Shown: positions 47,120-56,012, counted from the first letter of the stretch. The stretch: 64,000 nucleotides of DNA from Ruegeria sp. HKCCA6707 (GCF_013033515.1 NZ_WQEG01000004.1:62001-126000), one strand, 5' to 3'. Notes: a model not told the origin generated them from the sequence alone. Numbers and translations: made by a program.

Positions 47120-47800
47120 ATGAGTGCACCAACCGAACTCGCGCACCGTGTACGCGACCTGATTAACAATGCCGGATACAGGCATAACGACAGGCTCCCA
47201 CCTGAACGTGAGCTGTGTTCAAAACTTGGGACCACTCGCAATCAGTTGCGAAGAGCGTTGGCAGAGCTTGAGGCCCAGGGGCTGATCTGGCGTCATGTGG
47301 GGCGGGGAACATTTGTTGGTTCCAGGCCGGTTCTCAACCTCACCGATGTAACTTATTTGGGCAACCAAATTAAACCTGAGCAGGTTGTATCTGTTAGATT
47401 TACTATCGAGCCGCAGCTTAGCCGCCTCGCAGCGCTCCATTCCACACGTTCCGATCGTGAGCAAATGAGGCTATGCGCGGACAAATGTCGTACCGCAGAG
47501 GATTGGCGCACGTACGAAGCTTGGGACAATAATTTGCATTACGCTATAGCCCGCTCCACTCGTAACCAGCTCTTTTTATACTTCTTTGAGACTTTGAATT
47601 CGGTTCGAAGATCGATTGTTTGGGGGCAGCCACGCGAAACTTTAAAGCCCGCAGAAGACTATTCCAGCTTTAGCGAACATGATGTGATCGTGTCTGCCAT
47701 AGCAAAGGGCGACTGTGAGCTTGCGGCCAGTGCCATGGTGGATCACCTGAAATCGGTTTATTCGCGGGTGCTGCCTACGAGCATCCAGTCCGACAGCTGA
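47120..47800 (+). CDS. GntR-family (FadR/FCD) regulator 2
   Basis: Regulator of 226 residues. The winged helix has RLPPERELCSKLGTTRNQLR and RALAELEAQGLIWRHVGRGT. The FCD-type effector domain follows (VSVRFTIEPQLSRLAALHST, then WDNNLHYAIARSTRNQLFLY). The ATG at 47120 has GTGGAGAT immediately before it. An inverted repeat TTGGCG (47076-47081) / CGCCAA (47101-47106) lies just upstream, perhaps its own operator. It is divergent from the FAH1/importer operon and begins the plus-strand FAH2-ligase-reductase set. Confidence 0.88.
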   Translation: MSAPTELAHRVRDLINNAGYRHNDRLPPERELCSKLGTTRNQLRRALAELEAQGLIWRHVGRGTFVGSRPVLNLTDVTYLGNQIKPEQVVSVRFTIEPQLSRLAALHSTRSDREQMRLCADKCRTAEDWRTYEAWDNNLHYAIARSTRNQLFLYFFETLNSVRRSIVWGQPRETLKPAEDYSSFSEHDVIVSAIAKGDCELAASAMVDHLKSVYSRVLPTSIQSDS

Positions 47801-47994
47801 AGTAGCGCTGGTGCCCAACCAATTCGGGAAATGGTCGGGGCAGATTGTAGCCGTTGGTCTTGCAAAACAGCCTGAATTTTGGCGATGACTTGGTAAGCCG
47901 CCGCGTCCGTTTGAATGTGGCGTGGCATCGATCGGAAGGTATCTGACCGTTCGGAAATCCGATCTTTGGCAGTCAAGCGTTCAGGAGGAAAGCG

Positions 47995-48678
47995 ATGTCC
48001 GATCATGTAGTTCCCGCGCCGCAGGTGCATGTCATACCCGTATCGGGGGGCGGCACGTTCCCGGTCCGGCGTGTCTACTGCATTGGGCGAAACTACGCGG
48101 CGCATGCAATTGAAATGGGCCATGACCCGAACCGGGAACCTCCATTTTTCTTTCAAAAGAACCCGAACAATTTGGACCCTTCAGGGGAATTCCCGTACCC
48201 TCCGCACAGTTCCGACGTGCACCACGAAGCAGAAATGCTTGTTGCGCTCAAGTCCGGCGGCACGAATATCTCGGTGGACGATGCATTGGATCATGTCTTT
48301 GGGTACGGCCTTTCGCTTGATATGACCCGTCGCGACCTGCAAGGGCAGATGAAAAAGATGGGCCGCCCGTGGGAAATTGGGAAAGCGTTTGAGCGCTCGG
48401 CGCCATGCGGACCAATTCACAAGGCATCAGAGGTCGGGCATCTCAACAGAGGTCCGATTACTCTGACGGTGAATGGTGAAGTTCGGCAAGAAGGCGACTT
48501 GAACCAGATGATCTGGAAAGTCCCCGAGATGATCTCTTACCTGAGCGACTACTTCGAGCTTGCGGCCGGTGACGTTATCCTTTCAGGGACACCGTCTGGT
48601 GTTGGTCCCGTCAACCGTGGGGATGTTATGGTCTTGGCCGTCGACAAGCTGGGTAGTCTGACCGTTCGCGTAACTTAA
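47995..48678 (+). CDS. Fumarylacetoacetate hydrolase family protein 2
   Basis: Compact FAH-family enzyme of 227 residues, like fumarylpyruvate hydrolase (NagK) and FAHD1. Core motifs are RVYCIGRNYAAHAIEMGHDP, then FFFQKNPNNLDPSG, then HHEAEMLVALKSGGTNISVD and GDVILSGTPSGVGPV. AGGAGGAAAGCG precedes the ATG. The 194-base gap to GntR 2 shows no gene. It may hydrolyse an acylpyruvate or act as an oxaloacetate decarboxylase. Confidence 0.9.
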   Translation: MSDHVVPAPQVHVIPVSGGGTFPVRRVYCIGRNYAAHAIEMGHDPNREPPFFFQKNPNNLDPSGEFPYPPHSSDVHHEAEMLVALKSGGTNISVDDALDHVFGYGLSLDMTRRDLQGQMKKMGRPWEIGKAFERSAPCGPIHKASEVGHLNRGPITLTVNGEVRQEGDLNQMIWKVPEMISYLSDYFELAAGDVILSGTPSGVGPVNRGDVMVLAVDKLGSLTVRVT

Positions 48679-48738
48679 GACCTGCTGCAAAAACCTTACT
48701 CTGCGAAACAAACCGACGCTTGTGTAGACGGATAACAG

Positions 48739-50274
48739 ATGCCCCATTTAGTCGCTGAATTGATCGCACGCCACGCAGACACTGCAAATGCCATTGGCGC
48801 GCCTGGCCGGTCTTGGTTGAGCTACCTTGGTTTGCGCGAGCATTGCGCGAAGGTCAAAGAGGATCTGCATCAGATCGGAATAGGGCGCGGCGACAGAGTG
48901 GCGATTGTGTTGCCCAACGGGCCAGAGATGGCGACTGCTTTCATATCCGTCGCCCAGGTTGCGACGACGGCACCTTTAAACCCAGTGTACACTTACGAAG
49001 AATACGTCTTCTATCTGAAAGACCTGAAAGCCAAGGCACTTCTTGTAAGCGAAAACGAAAACGGCCCAGCCGTGCAAGCGGCGACGGAACTGGGTGTAAC
49101 CATCTTGCGGGCTTCTAGTGATAGTTCTCGCCCAGCCGGGCAGTTCTCCGTTTTAGTCTGTGACTCAATCGGAGTGGCTGATACATCAGCACCGGGCGAA
49201 GATGACGTCGCCCTGATACTTCACACATCAGGGACAACGTCGCGCCCCAAGATCGTTCCTTTGACGCAGGCCAATGTCTATTCGTCGGCGCGGAACGTGG
49301 CTTCGTCTTTGAAGCTGACGACAGACGATCGTTGTCTAAGTATAATGCCTCTGTTTCATATCCATGGTCTGATCGCGGCCGTCGCCGCTTCTTTATGCGC
49401 TGGATCGCAAATTAGCTGCACCCCTGGGTTCAACGCTCTCAGCTTTTTTTCACAGGTCGCTGAGGTTGATCCGACATGGTACACAGCAGTTCCAACAATG
49501 CATCAAGCTATTCTCGCCCGAGCCGCCCGAAACCAATCGATTATTGAGAAATCACGATTGCGTTTCTTGCGGTCTTCTTCCGCGTCGTTGCCCGCGCCGG
49601 TAATGGAAGAGTTGATTGCGACTTTTGATGCGCCTGTGATCGAAGCCTACGGTATGACTGAGGCTACGCATCAAATGTGTTGCAACCCGCTTCCTCCACA
49701 AAAGCAAAAGCCCGGATACGTCGGAGTAGCAGCGGGCCCCGAAGTCAGAATTGCAGACGAAACGGAAGATGTATTGATCGCTTCGCGTGATGTCGGAGAA
49801 ATCGTTATCAGCGGTCCGAACGTGACCCCTGGGTATGAGAGCAACCCGCAGGCAAATGCAGATAACTTTTTTGAAGCGGATGGAAAACTCTGGTTTCGCA
49901 CCGGTGATCAAGGGTCGTTCGACGAAGAGGATTATCTGCGACTGACTGGACGCCTTAAGGAGCTTATCAATCGCGGTGGAGAAAAAATCAGTCCACTTGA
50001 AGTTGACGCCGTGCTTCTAAGCCATCCGGACGTTGCTCAGGCAGTTTGTTTTGCCGTTCCCCACGTGAAACTGGGCGAAGATTTAGCGGCGGCGGTGGTG
50101 CTCTCAGAAGGAGCGACGATTGCAGGTCAGGAAGTCCGGGATTTCGTTGGCGCTCGGCTCGCAAAGTTCAAGGTGCCGACTTCAGTGGTTATTCTCGAAG
50201 AGATTCCAAAAGGCGCGACTGGTAAGATACAAAGGATCGGGCTGGCCGCTAAATTGGGACTGGCAAAGGCTTAG
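48739..50274 (+). CDS. AMP-binding CoA ligase, oxalate-CoA ligase-like
   Basis: Acyl-CoA synthetase of 511 residues. The AMP motif is LILHTSGTTSRPKIVPLTQ near residue 155. MPLFHIHGLIAAVAASLCAG, WYTAVPTMHQAIL, VIEAYGMTEATHQM and LKELINRGGEKISPLEVDAV follow, with the C-terminal catalytic Lys in GATGKIQRIGLA. The wording closely recalls plant AAE3/yeast Pcs60 oxalyl-CoA synthetases, which is the basis for the oxalate call; malonate or other short acids remain possible. It is followed by the reductase gene four bases after the stop. Confidence 0.87.
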   Translation: MPHLVAELIARHADTANAIGAPGRSWLSYLGLREHCAKVKEDLHQIGIGRGDRVAIVLPNGPEMATAFISVAQVATTAPLNPVYTYEEYVFYLKDLKAKALLVSENENGPAVQAATELGVTILRASSDSSRPAGQFSVLVCDSIGVADTSAPGEDDVALILHTSGTTSRPKIVPLTQANVYSSARNVASSLKLTTDDRCLSIMPLFHIHGLIAAVAASLCAGSQISCTPGFNALSFFSQVAEVDPTWYTAVPTMHQAILARAARNQSIIEKSRLRFLRSSSASLPAPVMEELIATFDAPVIEAYGMTEATHQMCCNPLPPQKQKPGYVGVAAGPEVRIADETEDVLIASRDVGEIVISGPNVTPGYESNPQANADNFFEADGKLWFRTGDQGSFDEEDYLRLTGRLKELINRGGEKISPLEVDAVLLSHPDVAQAVCFAVPHVKLGEDLAAAVVLSEGATIAGQEVRDFVGARLAKFKVPTSVVILEEIPKGATGKIQRIGLAAKLGLAKA

Positions 50275-50278
50275 ACAC

Positions 50279-51256
50279 ATGAAAATTTGCATCTTTGGTG
50301 CCGGAGCTATCGGAGGTTACGTTGCCGCGAAGCTCGCGCAGACTGACGTCGACGTCAGTGTCGTTGCACGTGGCCCACATCTGGCTGCAATGCAAGAAAA
50401 AGGGCTGACTCTCCAAGAGGATGGGCAGGACCCAATCAACGTGCCAATACGCGCCTCGGACAATGCCGCCGATCTCGGCCCCCAAGACTATGTCTTTATC
50501 ACACTGAAAGCGCATTCCGTTCCAGCAGTTGTGGACTCGATCCAGCCACTGATTGGGGATGAAACGACAATAGTGAGCGGAGTGAACGGGGTACCCTGGT
50601 GGTATTTCCACAAGCTGGGCGGTCCCTTCGAGGGGACGAGATTGTCATCTGTAGACCCGGGAGACGCGCAATGGAACGGTTTCGGACCGGGTCGTGTGCT
50701 TGGGTGTGTTGTTTATCCGGCCGCGGAAGTCATTGCTCCGGGATCGATCAAGCATGTCGAAGGCAATCGTTTTTCTTTGGGTGAGCCCGATGGCACTAAA
50801 TCAGACCGTGCCTCCAACCTTTCGGCTGCATTGTCCACCGCCGGGTTGCGCGCGCCCGTAAGACCAAGAATACGGGACGAAATTTGGCTGAAGCTATGGG
50901 GCAACTTGTCGTTCAACCCGATTTCCGCACTTACCCACTCAACACTTGATGTCTTGTGTACTGATGAAGGTTCACGCTTCGTGGCACGTGGAATGATGCT
51001 AGAGGCTCAGGAAATCGGTGAAAAACTGGGGGTTAGGTTCCCGATTGATGTCGAAAAGCGCATTGACGGAGGAGCGGCTGTCGGAGCACACAAGACCTCG
51101 ATGTGGCAGGATTTGGAGCTGAACCGACCTATGGAAATTGATGCCTTGGTCACTTCAGTACAGGAATTGGGGCAACTGACCGGGATCGCAACACCCACAA
51201 TCGACACTGTTGCATCACTGATAAAACTGAGGGCAAAGGTCGCGGGTCTTTACTAA
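50279..51256 (+). CDS. PanE/ApbA-family 2-oxoacid reductase
   Basis: Ketopantoate-reductase-family enzyme of 325 residues. The Rossmann motif is MKICIFGAGAIGGYVAAKLA. The family's catalytic Lys region is IRDEIWLKLWGNLSFNPISA near residue 200, and HKTSMWQDLELNRPMEIDAL follows. True PanE makes pantoate; many homologues in catabolic clusters act on other 2-oxo acids. The ATG at 50279 gives the exact family start, unlike the long open frame. It is the last gene before the island end. Confidence 0.87.
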   Translation: MKICIFGAGAIGGYVAAKLAQTDVDVSVVARGPHLAAMQEKGLTLQEDGQDPINVPIRASDNAADLGPQDYVFITLKAHSVPAVVDSIQPLIGDETTIVSGVNGVPWWYFHKLGGPFEGTRLSSVDPGDAQWNGFGPGRVLGCVVYPAAEVIAPGSIKHVEGNRFSLGEPDGTKSDRASNLSAALSTAGLRAPVRPRIRDEIWLKLWGNLSFNPISALTHSTLDVLCTDEGSRFVARGMMLEAQEIGEKLGVRFPIDVEKRIDGGAAVGAHKTSMWQDLELNRPMEIDALVTSVQELGQLTGIATPTIDTVASLIKLRAKVAGLY

Positions 51257-51684
51257 GATTCTGCTGGCGATCATTTGAAGAGATCAGTTCTGGGCGGGCG
51301 GGGAGCTGAATAGCGATCCGGCGCTACAAAACGCAGATCTTTCAAGCGTCTTGTCAGAAGAACTTTGCTTGGGCGGGGCAGGAGTTTTGCTTGCTTTTGC
51401 CTATGCCTAGACCTGCCTCTTTCAAATCCTTAAAACCAATCTCGAGATCATCCACCTTTAGGTGATGCTGTACATCCGCTTTGTCCGCATAGCGGTCGTT
51501 GGGTCGCCGCAGAGCAAACATCCGCTAAGGCGCGAAATGCTGGGCGCGCGTAACCGCCGTTACATACCACGCGTCGCGCAATTTCGCCGCTTTGGTCCGC
51601 GGCATTGCAGTTATCTAAGGTCAACATTGAAACAGCCTGGAAAAAGTTTCTTTAACATATTGTTTTTAAAAATTATCCCAATAG
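51257..51684. other. Gene-free right end of the island
   Basis: No open frame here has a recognisable domain or ribosome-binding site. The stretch holds a TGTCCGC palindrome variant (51483-51499) and a hairpin, GAAAC with GTTTC near 51630-51651, in an increasingly AT-rich run leading into the attachment repeat. Confidence 0.6.
51483..51499. repeat. TGTCCGC palindrome, copy 3 (degenerate)
   Basis: TGTCCGC ATA GCGGTCG keeps the left arm and four bases of the right arm of the palindromes at 31949 and 36904. Confidence 0.4.
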
Positions 51685-51731
51685 CTTTTAATCAGTGGGT
51701 CGCAGGTTCGAATCCTGCACGGGTCACCACT
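51685..51731 (+). repeat. Island attachment repeat, right copy (attR)
   Basis: A copy of the 3' half of tRNA-Lys, from the anticodon loop to two bases past CCA, 46/47 identical to 30664-30710. The 5' half of a tRNA is absent, so this is not a second gene but the mark of site-specific integration. Confidence 0.93.
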
Positions 51732-52274
51732 GTTTCCTATTGTGAATGAACCATAAGAGTGCGAATTTGGAGCATAAGCTTGCGAATTCGCTCATCTGAT
51801 AGAAATTCTTGAGATCAGAACGTAAAAAATATCGTTGGTTCGCTCTTAAGATATCGATCGTTACGTTCTTATCCTTTGCCTTCTCAGGCCATGTGTTTGG
51901 TGACCTGCGTCGCTTATTTTGCTGATTTGGAAAATTGCACTGGATGCCCGCGATATCTGCAAAAATCAACTGAGGCGGACGTAGGTGGACTGGGGGTATT
52001 CTCGTTGGTCGCAAACTTGCTGCCAACGACCTTGCCCAGCAAGCAGACATCGCGCTTGCATGCGGCATTGAACTTCTTAGCTCAACACGGCTCTAGTACA
52101 TGCATAAAATTGGTGGACCCCGGGGGTGGGCATCTGGAAACCTCCATCCCTCCCGGTGTAATCTCCTTGGTGAATGAGCCACGCATCAAGAACTTCGCCG
52201 TCTCTTGGAGGCCCCGTTGAAAAGTACCGGTCTTAGTTTAAATCCTTTCTTCTGATTTCAAGCAGGCATAAATT
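51732..52274 (+). other. Structured gene-free leader of the reverse transcriptase
   Basis: About 540 bases with no convincing gene. It contains a perfect palindrome, GCGAATTCGC (51782-51791), and a perfect 8-bp inverted repeat, GAACGTAA (51818-51825) with TTACGTTC (51861-51868), around a 35-base loop. A 114-residue frame from a TTG at 51876 has no known domain or ribosome-binding site. Defence reverse transcriptases often have a non-coding template RNA directly upstream, so this is the place to look; that role is inference. Confidence 0.45.
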
Positions 52275-53480
52275 TTGCAACCCAATGAAAACAATAGTTT
52301 ATCGTCTGTGTTCGGTTTTGACGTTGATGTTGGGCAGATACTTCGAAACCTGAACTCGGATTTATTTGATGAATGGTTCTACGACTGTCTAAACTACCAA
52401 GACCTGCTCAAGTCGAAACCTCATGTTGTCGAGACAATTAAGAATGAAATCGGAAAAGGCCATGGACGCTACCCGCCTCAGTCCAGAATCGTCCGGAACA
52501 TTCCAAAGAAAGGACTGCCTGTTCGATACTCGCTAGAGACAGATTTCTTTGATCGCTTTGTTTACCAAGCAATATGCACGTTTCTAATTAGGTTCTACGA
52601 CCCCCTACTAAGCCACAGAGTACTTAGCCATCGCTACTCGAAGTATGGTAAGAAGTATCTTTTCCAGAACCGAATTGAGCGCTGGTTCACCTTCGAGGGA
52701 GTTACATTCACTTTTTCCCGTGATCAGCGGTATCTATTGGTAACCGACCTGGCGAACTATTTCGAGAACATCCGCAACAAGGATATTTTGAACGCGTTTG
52801 AAGAGTTGCTACCCGAGATCGACGCTAGTCCCGATGAGAAGCAACAGATTCGGAATGCTCTAGATCTTCTCGGAAAATGTCTTGAAAAGTGGAGCTTCTC
52901 CGACGGATTCGGGCTGTCGCAGAACCGTGATCCATCCTCGTTTTTGGCCAACATTGTGCTGTGTCGCATAGACAGGAGAATGGCGGAGCTAGGATACGAC
53001 TACTATCGCTACGTCGATGACATAAGGATCATTTGCGAGACCCACGACGCTGCAAAAAAGGCAATGCTGGATTTGATTGGTTGTCTTCGTGAAAGAGGGC
53101 TTAACGTCAATTCAGCGAAGACCACAATTCTTGGTCCCAACAGCACAGACGATGAAATCGTAGCCGAATTTCCAAACCGTGACCCGCGGGTAGTTGCGAT
53201 TGAGCAGATGTGGAAATCGAAGAGTAAGGCGATCATTCTAAAGTCAATAAAGTATCTCATTGCTTTACTGGTAGAGTGCATCGAACAGGAAAAGACACAA
53301 TCACGGCAGTTTCGCTTCGCCGCCAATCGGCTGGCACAACTGACAGACATTGGAGCTCTATCGGCAGGCCAACTGGGAGGCCCTTTAACCGGCCTCTTGG
53401 TCGAAAGCATGAGCACCACTGCCAGAAACGCATACCACTTATTCGCATTTCCAAAGCGTGGGGCTGGCTTTGGCGGATGA
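52275..53480 (+). CDS. Free-standing reverse transcriptase, unknown-group/defence type
   Basis: RNA-directed DNA polymerase of 401 residues. Polymerase motifs: YLLVTDLANYFENI (motif A, near residue 160), GLSQNRDPSSFLANIVL (near 215) and YYRYVDDIRII with the catalytic YVDD (near 243), then LNVNSAKTTILGP. No maturase, HNH or integrase domain is fused, so it is not a group II intron protein. The wording of the middle motif recalls the bacterial unknown-group (UG/DRT) enzymes used against phages. The C-terminal helical region is only about 110 residues. The frame opens at a TTG with AAGCAGG upstream; no ATG is available before residue 230. Nothing is fixed about its template or partner. Confidence 0.82.
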   Translation: MQPNENNSLSSVFGFDVDVGQILRNLNSDLFDEWFYDCLNYQDLLKSKPHVVETIKNEIGKGHGRYPPQSRIVRNIPKKGLPVRYSLETDFFDRFVYQAICTFLIRFYDPLLSHRVLSHRYSKYGKKYLFQNRIERWFTFEGVTFTFSRDQRYLLVTDLANYFENIRNKDILNAFEELLPEIDASPDEKQQIRNALDLLGKCLEKWSFSDGFGLSQNRDPSSFLANIVLCRIDRRMAELGYDYYRYVDDIRIICETHDAAKKAMLDLIGCLRERGLNVNSAKTTILGPNSTDDEIVAEFPNRDPRVVAIEQMWKSKSKAIILKSIKYLIALLVECIEQEKTQSRQFRFAANRLAQLTDIGALSAGQLGGPLTGLLVESMSTTARNAYHLFAFPKRGAGFGG

Positions 53481-53560
53481 TTCCTGTCGGCGAATGGGTT
53501 AGGTGTTTGCCGCAAAAACCGGTCGAAATAGGCCTACTTTTTAGTAACTTGCGATACTGC

Positions 53561-54025
53561 CTAGCCCGGATCGATCAAAAGATGACCGCTTGGCTTTCGC
53601 TTCACGAATTCGTCTTCAATCCAGCGGAGAATGCGCCGTTGGCCCCCGAAAGCAACCATTTCTATCGCGTCATCAAAGCAAACCCAGCGGTAATCGCTGT
53701 GCTCGTGATTCAATGAAAGCTGGGCAGCGGCATCTACGAATGCAACAAAGACCGGTGCCATAGTGATGGCATCGCGATCTGCTTCGTAAAACTGCTCGCA
53801 AATATCCGCCGAATACAAAGTCCTGGGTCGCAAGCCGGTCTCTTCGACCAGTTCTCGAACAGCGGCCTGCCATGCTGTTTCACCGTCCTCAATACTACCA
53901 GCAACTTGGCACCATTCACCGATCAAAGTTTGGGTCCTCTTTAGAAGAAGAACCTCATGACGCGCGTGCGTCTGTCGAATGGCAACAAGCGAAGCAATAA
54001 ACGACCTGATAGGGATTTCCGCCAT
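53561..54025 (-). CDS. Nudix hydrolase
   Basis: Nucleotide-diphosphate hydrolase of 154 residues. The full Nudix box is present: GSIEDGETAWQAAVRELVEE, then TGL. The flanks resemble dihydroneopterin-triphosphate or (d)NTP pyrophosphatases (LLLKRTQTLIGEWCQVAG before the box). The ATG at 54025 follows AAGGTG. It converges on the reverse transcriptase with an 80-base gap; a joint role in nucleotide control is possible but unsupported. Confidence 0.88.
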   Translation of the reverse strand: MAEIPIRSFIASLVAIRQTHARHEVLLLKRTQTLIGEWCQVAGSIEDGETAWQAAVRELVEETGLRPRTLYSADICEQFYEADRDAITMAPVFVAFVDAAAQLSLNHEHSDYRWVCFDDAIEMVAFGGQRRILRWIEDEFVKRKPSGHLLIDPG

Positions 54026-54172
54026 CTGAGCACCTTGGGCCGAGAACAAACTGGTCTAAATAGGTTTAGTGGATGGTTGGCTGGAGGCAAGCTCGGCTTT
54101 ACTCAGACAACCGACCTCGTTAATGGAACATCTATGGCTGCGTGTGACGTGTAAATCTGATGTACCCTAGGG

Positions 54173-55126
54173 TTACTGAACATTACCGCCTTTGGCTCTT
54201 GAAAGCTCGCGAAGCTTATTCTCCCAGGGCGGGTTCTTTCCAATCTTTGCGATGAGAAAGTCCATGAACACCCGGACTTTCGGCGAAAGCACGTTGGATT
54301 TCGGGTAGATCATCCACAGCACGTTTTCTTCAGCGGCCTCATAGTCGGGTAGAACGTGTTCTAGCAGTCCTGAGGCGAGCTCTTCATGAACGCTCCAAAG
54401 TGCATTCATCGAAATGCCAGCTCCCGCTATTGTAGCCCGCTTTTGAGTGAGCCCGTCATCTACAATCAACTGGTTCTTTTTGTCGCCATACTCAAACATT
54501 GCAATATCGCCTTGAGCAGATTTCAGGGGCCTTGGATCAAGATTGCTGAAAGCTATGAGTCTGTGACGCGCCAAATCAGACGGGGTTGCAGGTGTCCCAT
54601 GGGTTTTCAGGTAGGATGGCGACGCGCAGAGAACCCGTTTATCATCCGCCAGCTTGCGCCCTTTCAAACTTGTATCCGACAGTGGGGAATACCTCAGGGC
54701 GAGGTCATAGCTGCCTTCGATAAGATTGAACTGAAGGTCAGACATGCGCAAATCGAGTGTCACATCAGGGTACTTGTCGAGGAATTCGGGCAGGATTGGT
54801 GCGATATAGGTCTGTGCGAATGTGCTGGGTGCCGTGAATCGTAGCGTGCCGCTTGCTTTGGCCGAGCCTTGCCCCAAAGCGGCAAGGGCCGCCTCTTCCT
54901 GCGCAACCATTTCCCGTGCAAAGGGCAGGAAATCAACGCCCTCTACAGACAGGGATACTCTGCGCGTGGTCCGGTGCAGCAGCTCGGATCCGACCCTGTG
55001 TTCAAGCTTGGACAGCTTTGCGCTGGAGACGGCTGGCGCCATGCCCAGTCTTCGCCCCGCCGCGCTGATGTTCAGCAATTCTGCCGCAAGGATAAACAGT
55101 CGCAACTCATCTGTATCTATTCCCAT
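54173..55126 (-). CDS. LysR-family regulator
   Basis: Regulator of 317 residues. The helix-turn-helix is ELLNISAAGRRLGMAPAVSS near residue 15-40, followed by KLSKLEHRVGSELLHRTTRR. The substrate domain has GTLRFTAPSTFAQTYIAPIL, then EGSYDLALRYSPLSDTSLKG, of the group lacking strong aromatic specificity. It is divergent from the CmcJ-like oxygenase gene with a 109-base gap, the usual position for a LysR activator. Confidence 0.9.
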   Translation of the reverse strand: MGIDTDELRLFILAAELLNISAAGRRLGMAPAVSSAKLSKLEHRVGSELLHRTTRRVSLSVEGVDFLPFAREMVAQEEAALAALGQGSAKASGTLRFTAPSTFAQTYIAPILPEFLDKYPDVTLDLRMSDLQFNLIEGSYDLALRYSPLSDTSLKGRKLADDKRVLCASPSYLKTHGTPATPSDLARHRLIAFSNLDPRPLKSAQGDIAMFEYGDKKNQLIVDDGLTQKRATIAGAGISMNALWSVHEELASGLLEHVLPDYEAAEENVLWMIYPKSNVLSPKVRVFMDFLIAKIGKNPPWENKLRELSRAKGGNVQ

Positions 55127-55235
55127 TATGCCAATTTTCCGAATTCTGAATACCTAAATGCCTGCTTTATTTAACAAATACCAGAAGTCATAAGCATGAC
55201 AAAGGGAATGTCGTAGATTCCAGGAGATCGCTGCT

Positions 55236-56012
55236 ATGACCGGAACAGCAACAGTCAACTATCATGTCCATAAGGACGAGCGGCAAGCATTTGAGCTGGA
55301 TGCGGGTGGTATCATCGGCAATCTCATTTCACCCGAATTGGCCCCGACCGAAGTGCGATTGAACGATATGCGGCAGTCGGCACAAGCACTTCGATTTGCG
55401 CACGACGCGGTGGAGTTTGTCAATTGTCCCAGCATTGTTGAGGATTTTGCCGGAGATGCGTGGCGCACCACCTACGATGGTGAGCTCACACGGCTTTTGA
55501 CGGATCGACTCGGTGTCAGCGAAGTGGTCATCTTTGACCACACAGTCCGAGTTGATGATCCGGAAGCGACGCGGAAGCCTGCGCGCAATGTCCACAGCGA
55601 CTACAGTGAAGCTGGTGCGCAACAGCGGCTTGTTGACCTGGTGGGTGTAGAGAAAGCGGCAGAGTGGAGCAAAGGCCACTACGCCTTTGTCAACATCTGG
55701 CGACCGATCGGTGACCCGATCAATAGCGCGCCTTTGGGTTTTGTCCGTCCCTCAAGTGTTGATCCCGAAGACTGGATATTGCTGGACCTGATCTATCCGG
55801 ATCGTAAGGGCCAAATCATGGGTCTGGTGGGCAACAACCATCACGAATGGCTGTATCAGTCCAAGATGACGCCGGACGAAGTGGCTTTCTTCAATATCTA
55901 CGACAATCAGGGGCTGCCCTCTATCGCACATAGCGCGCTGGATATGGTCGAGGATCCAACTGTCACAACGATCCGCAAGAGTATCGAGAGCCGCACGCTG
56001 GTGCGTTATTGA
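55236..56012 (+). CDS. CmcJ/NvfI-family oxygenase-like protein
   Basis: Protein of 258 residues of the CmcJ/NvfI/gibberellin-desaturase-like family, a group mostly known from fungal and actinobacterial natural-product clusters. Recognisable stretches are VVIFDHTVRVDDPEATRKPA, the probable iron-binding NVHSDYSEAGA, FVNIWRPIGDPINSAPLGFV, and HEWLYQSKMTPDEVAFFNIY near the end. AGGAGATCGCTGCT precedes the ATG. It leads a short plus-strand group with an SDR and a crotonase. Substrate unknown. Confidence 0.8.
   Translation: MTGTATVNYHVHKDERQAFELDAGGIIGNLISPELAPTEVRLNDMRQSAQALRFAHDAVEFVNCPSIVEDFAGDAWRTTYDGELTRLLTDRLGVSEVVIFDHTVRVDDPEATRKPARNVHSDYSEAGAQQRLVDLVGVEKAAEWSKGHYAFVNIWRPIGDPINSAPLGFVRPSSVDPEDWILLDLIYPDRKGQIMGLVGNNHHEWLYQSKMTPDEVAFFNIYDNQGLPSIAHSALDMVEDPTVTTIRKSIESRTLVRY

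Larger units (their letters stand above)
30664..51731. mobile_element. 21-kb genomic island at tRNA-Lys, integrase lost
   Basis: The island is bounded by 47-bp direct repeats of the tRNA-Lys 3' half. It carries broken genes at the tRNA end (HsdS, TetR, MauG-type), two DUF1254 proteins, an AraC regulator and a catabolic cluster with its own ABC importer and two GntR regulators. Its base composition is visibly less GC-rich than the flanking housekeeping genes. No tyrosine or serine recombinase is visible between the repeats, so it is probably fixed or mobilised only in trans. Confidence 0.85.

Noticed and set aside
51676..51728. Second tRNA-Lys gene
   Set aside because: Only the anticodon-loop-to-CCA half is present; the acceptor 5' strand and D-arm are absent, so it is an attachment copy.
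30664..51731. Prophage or conjugative element
   Set aside because: No structural, replication, relaxase or integrase genes were seen between the repeats.
51876..52220. 114-residue open frame in the RT leader
   Set aside because: It starts at TTG without a ribosome-binding site, has no recognisable domain, and overlaps the inverted-repeat region that could be a non-coding RNA.
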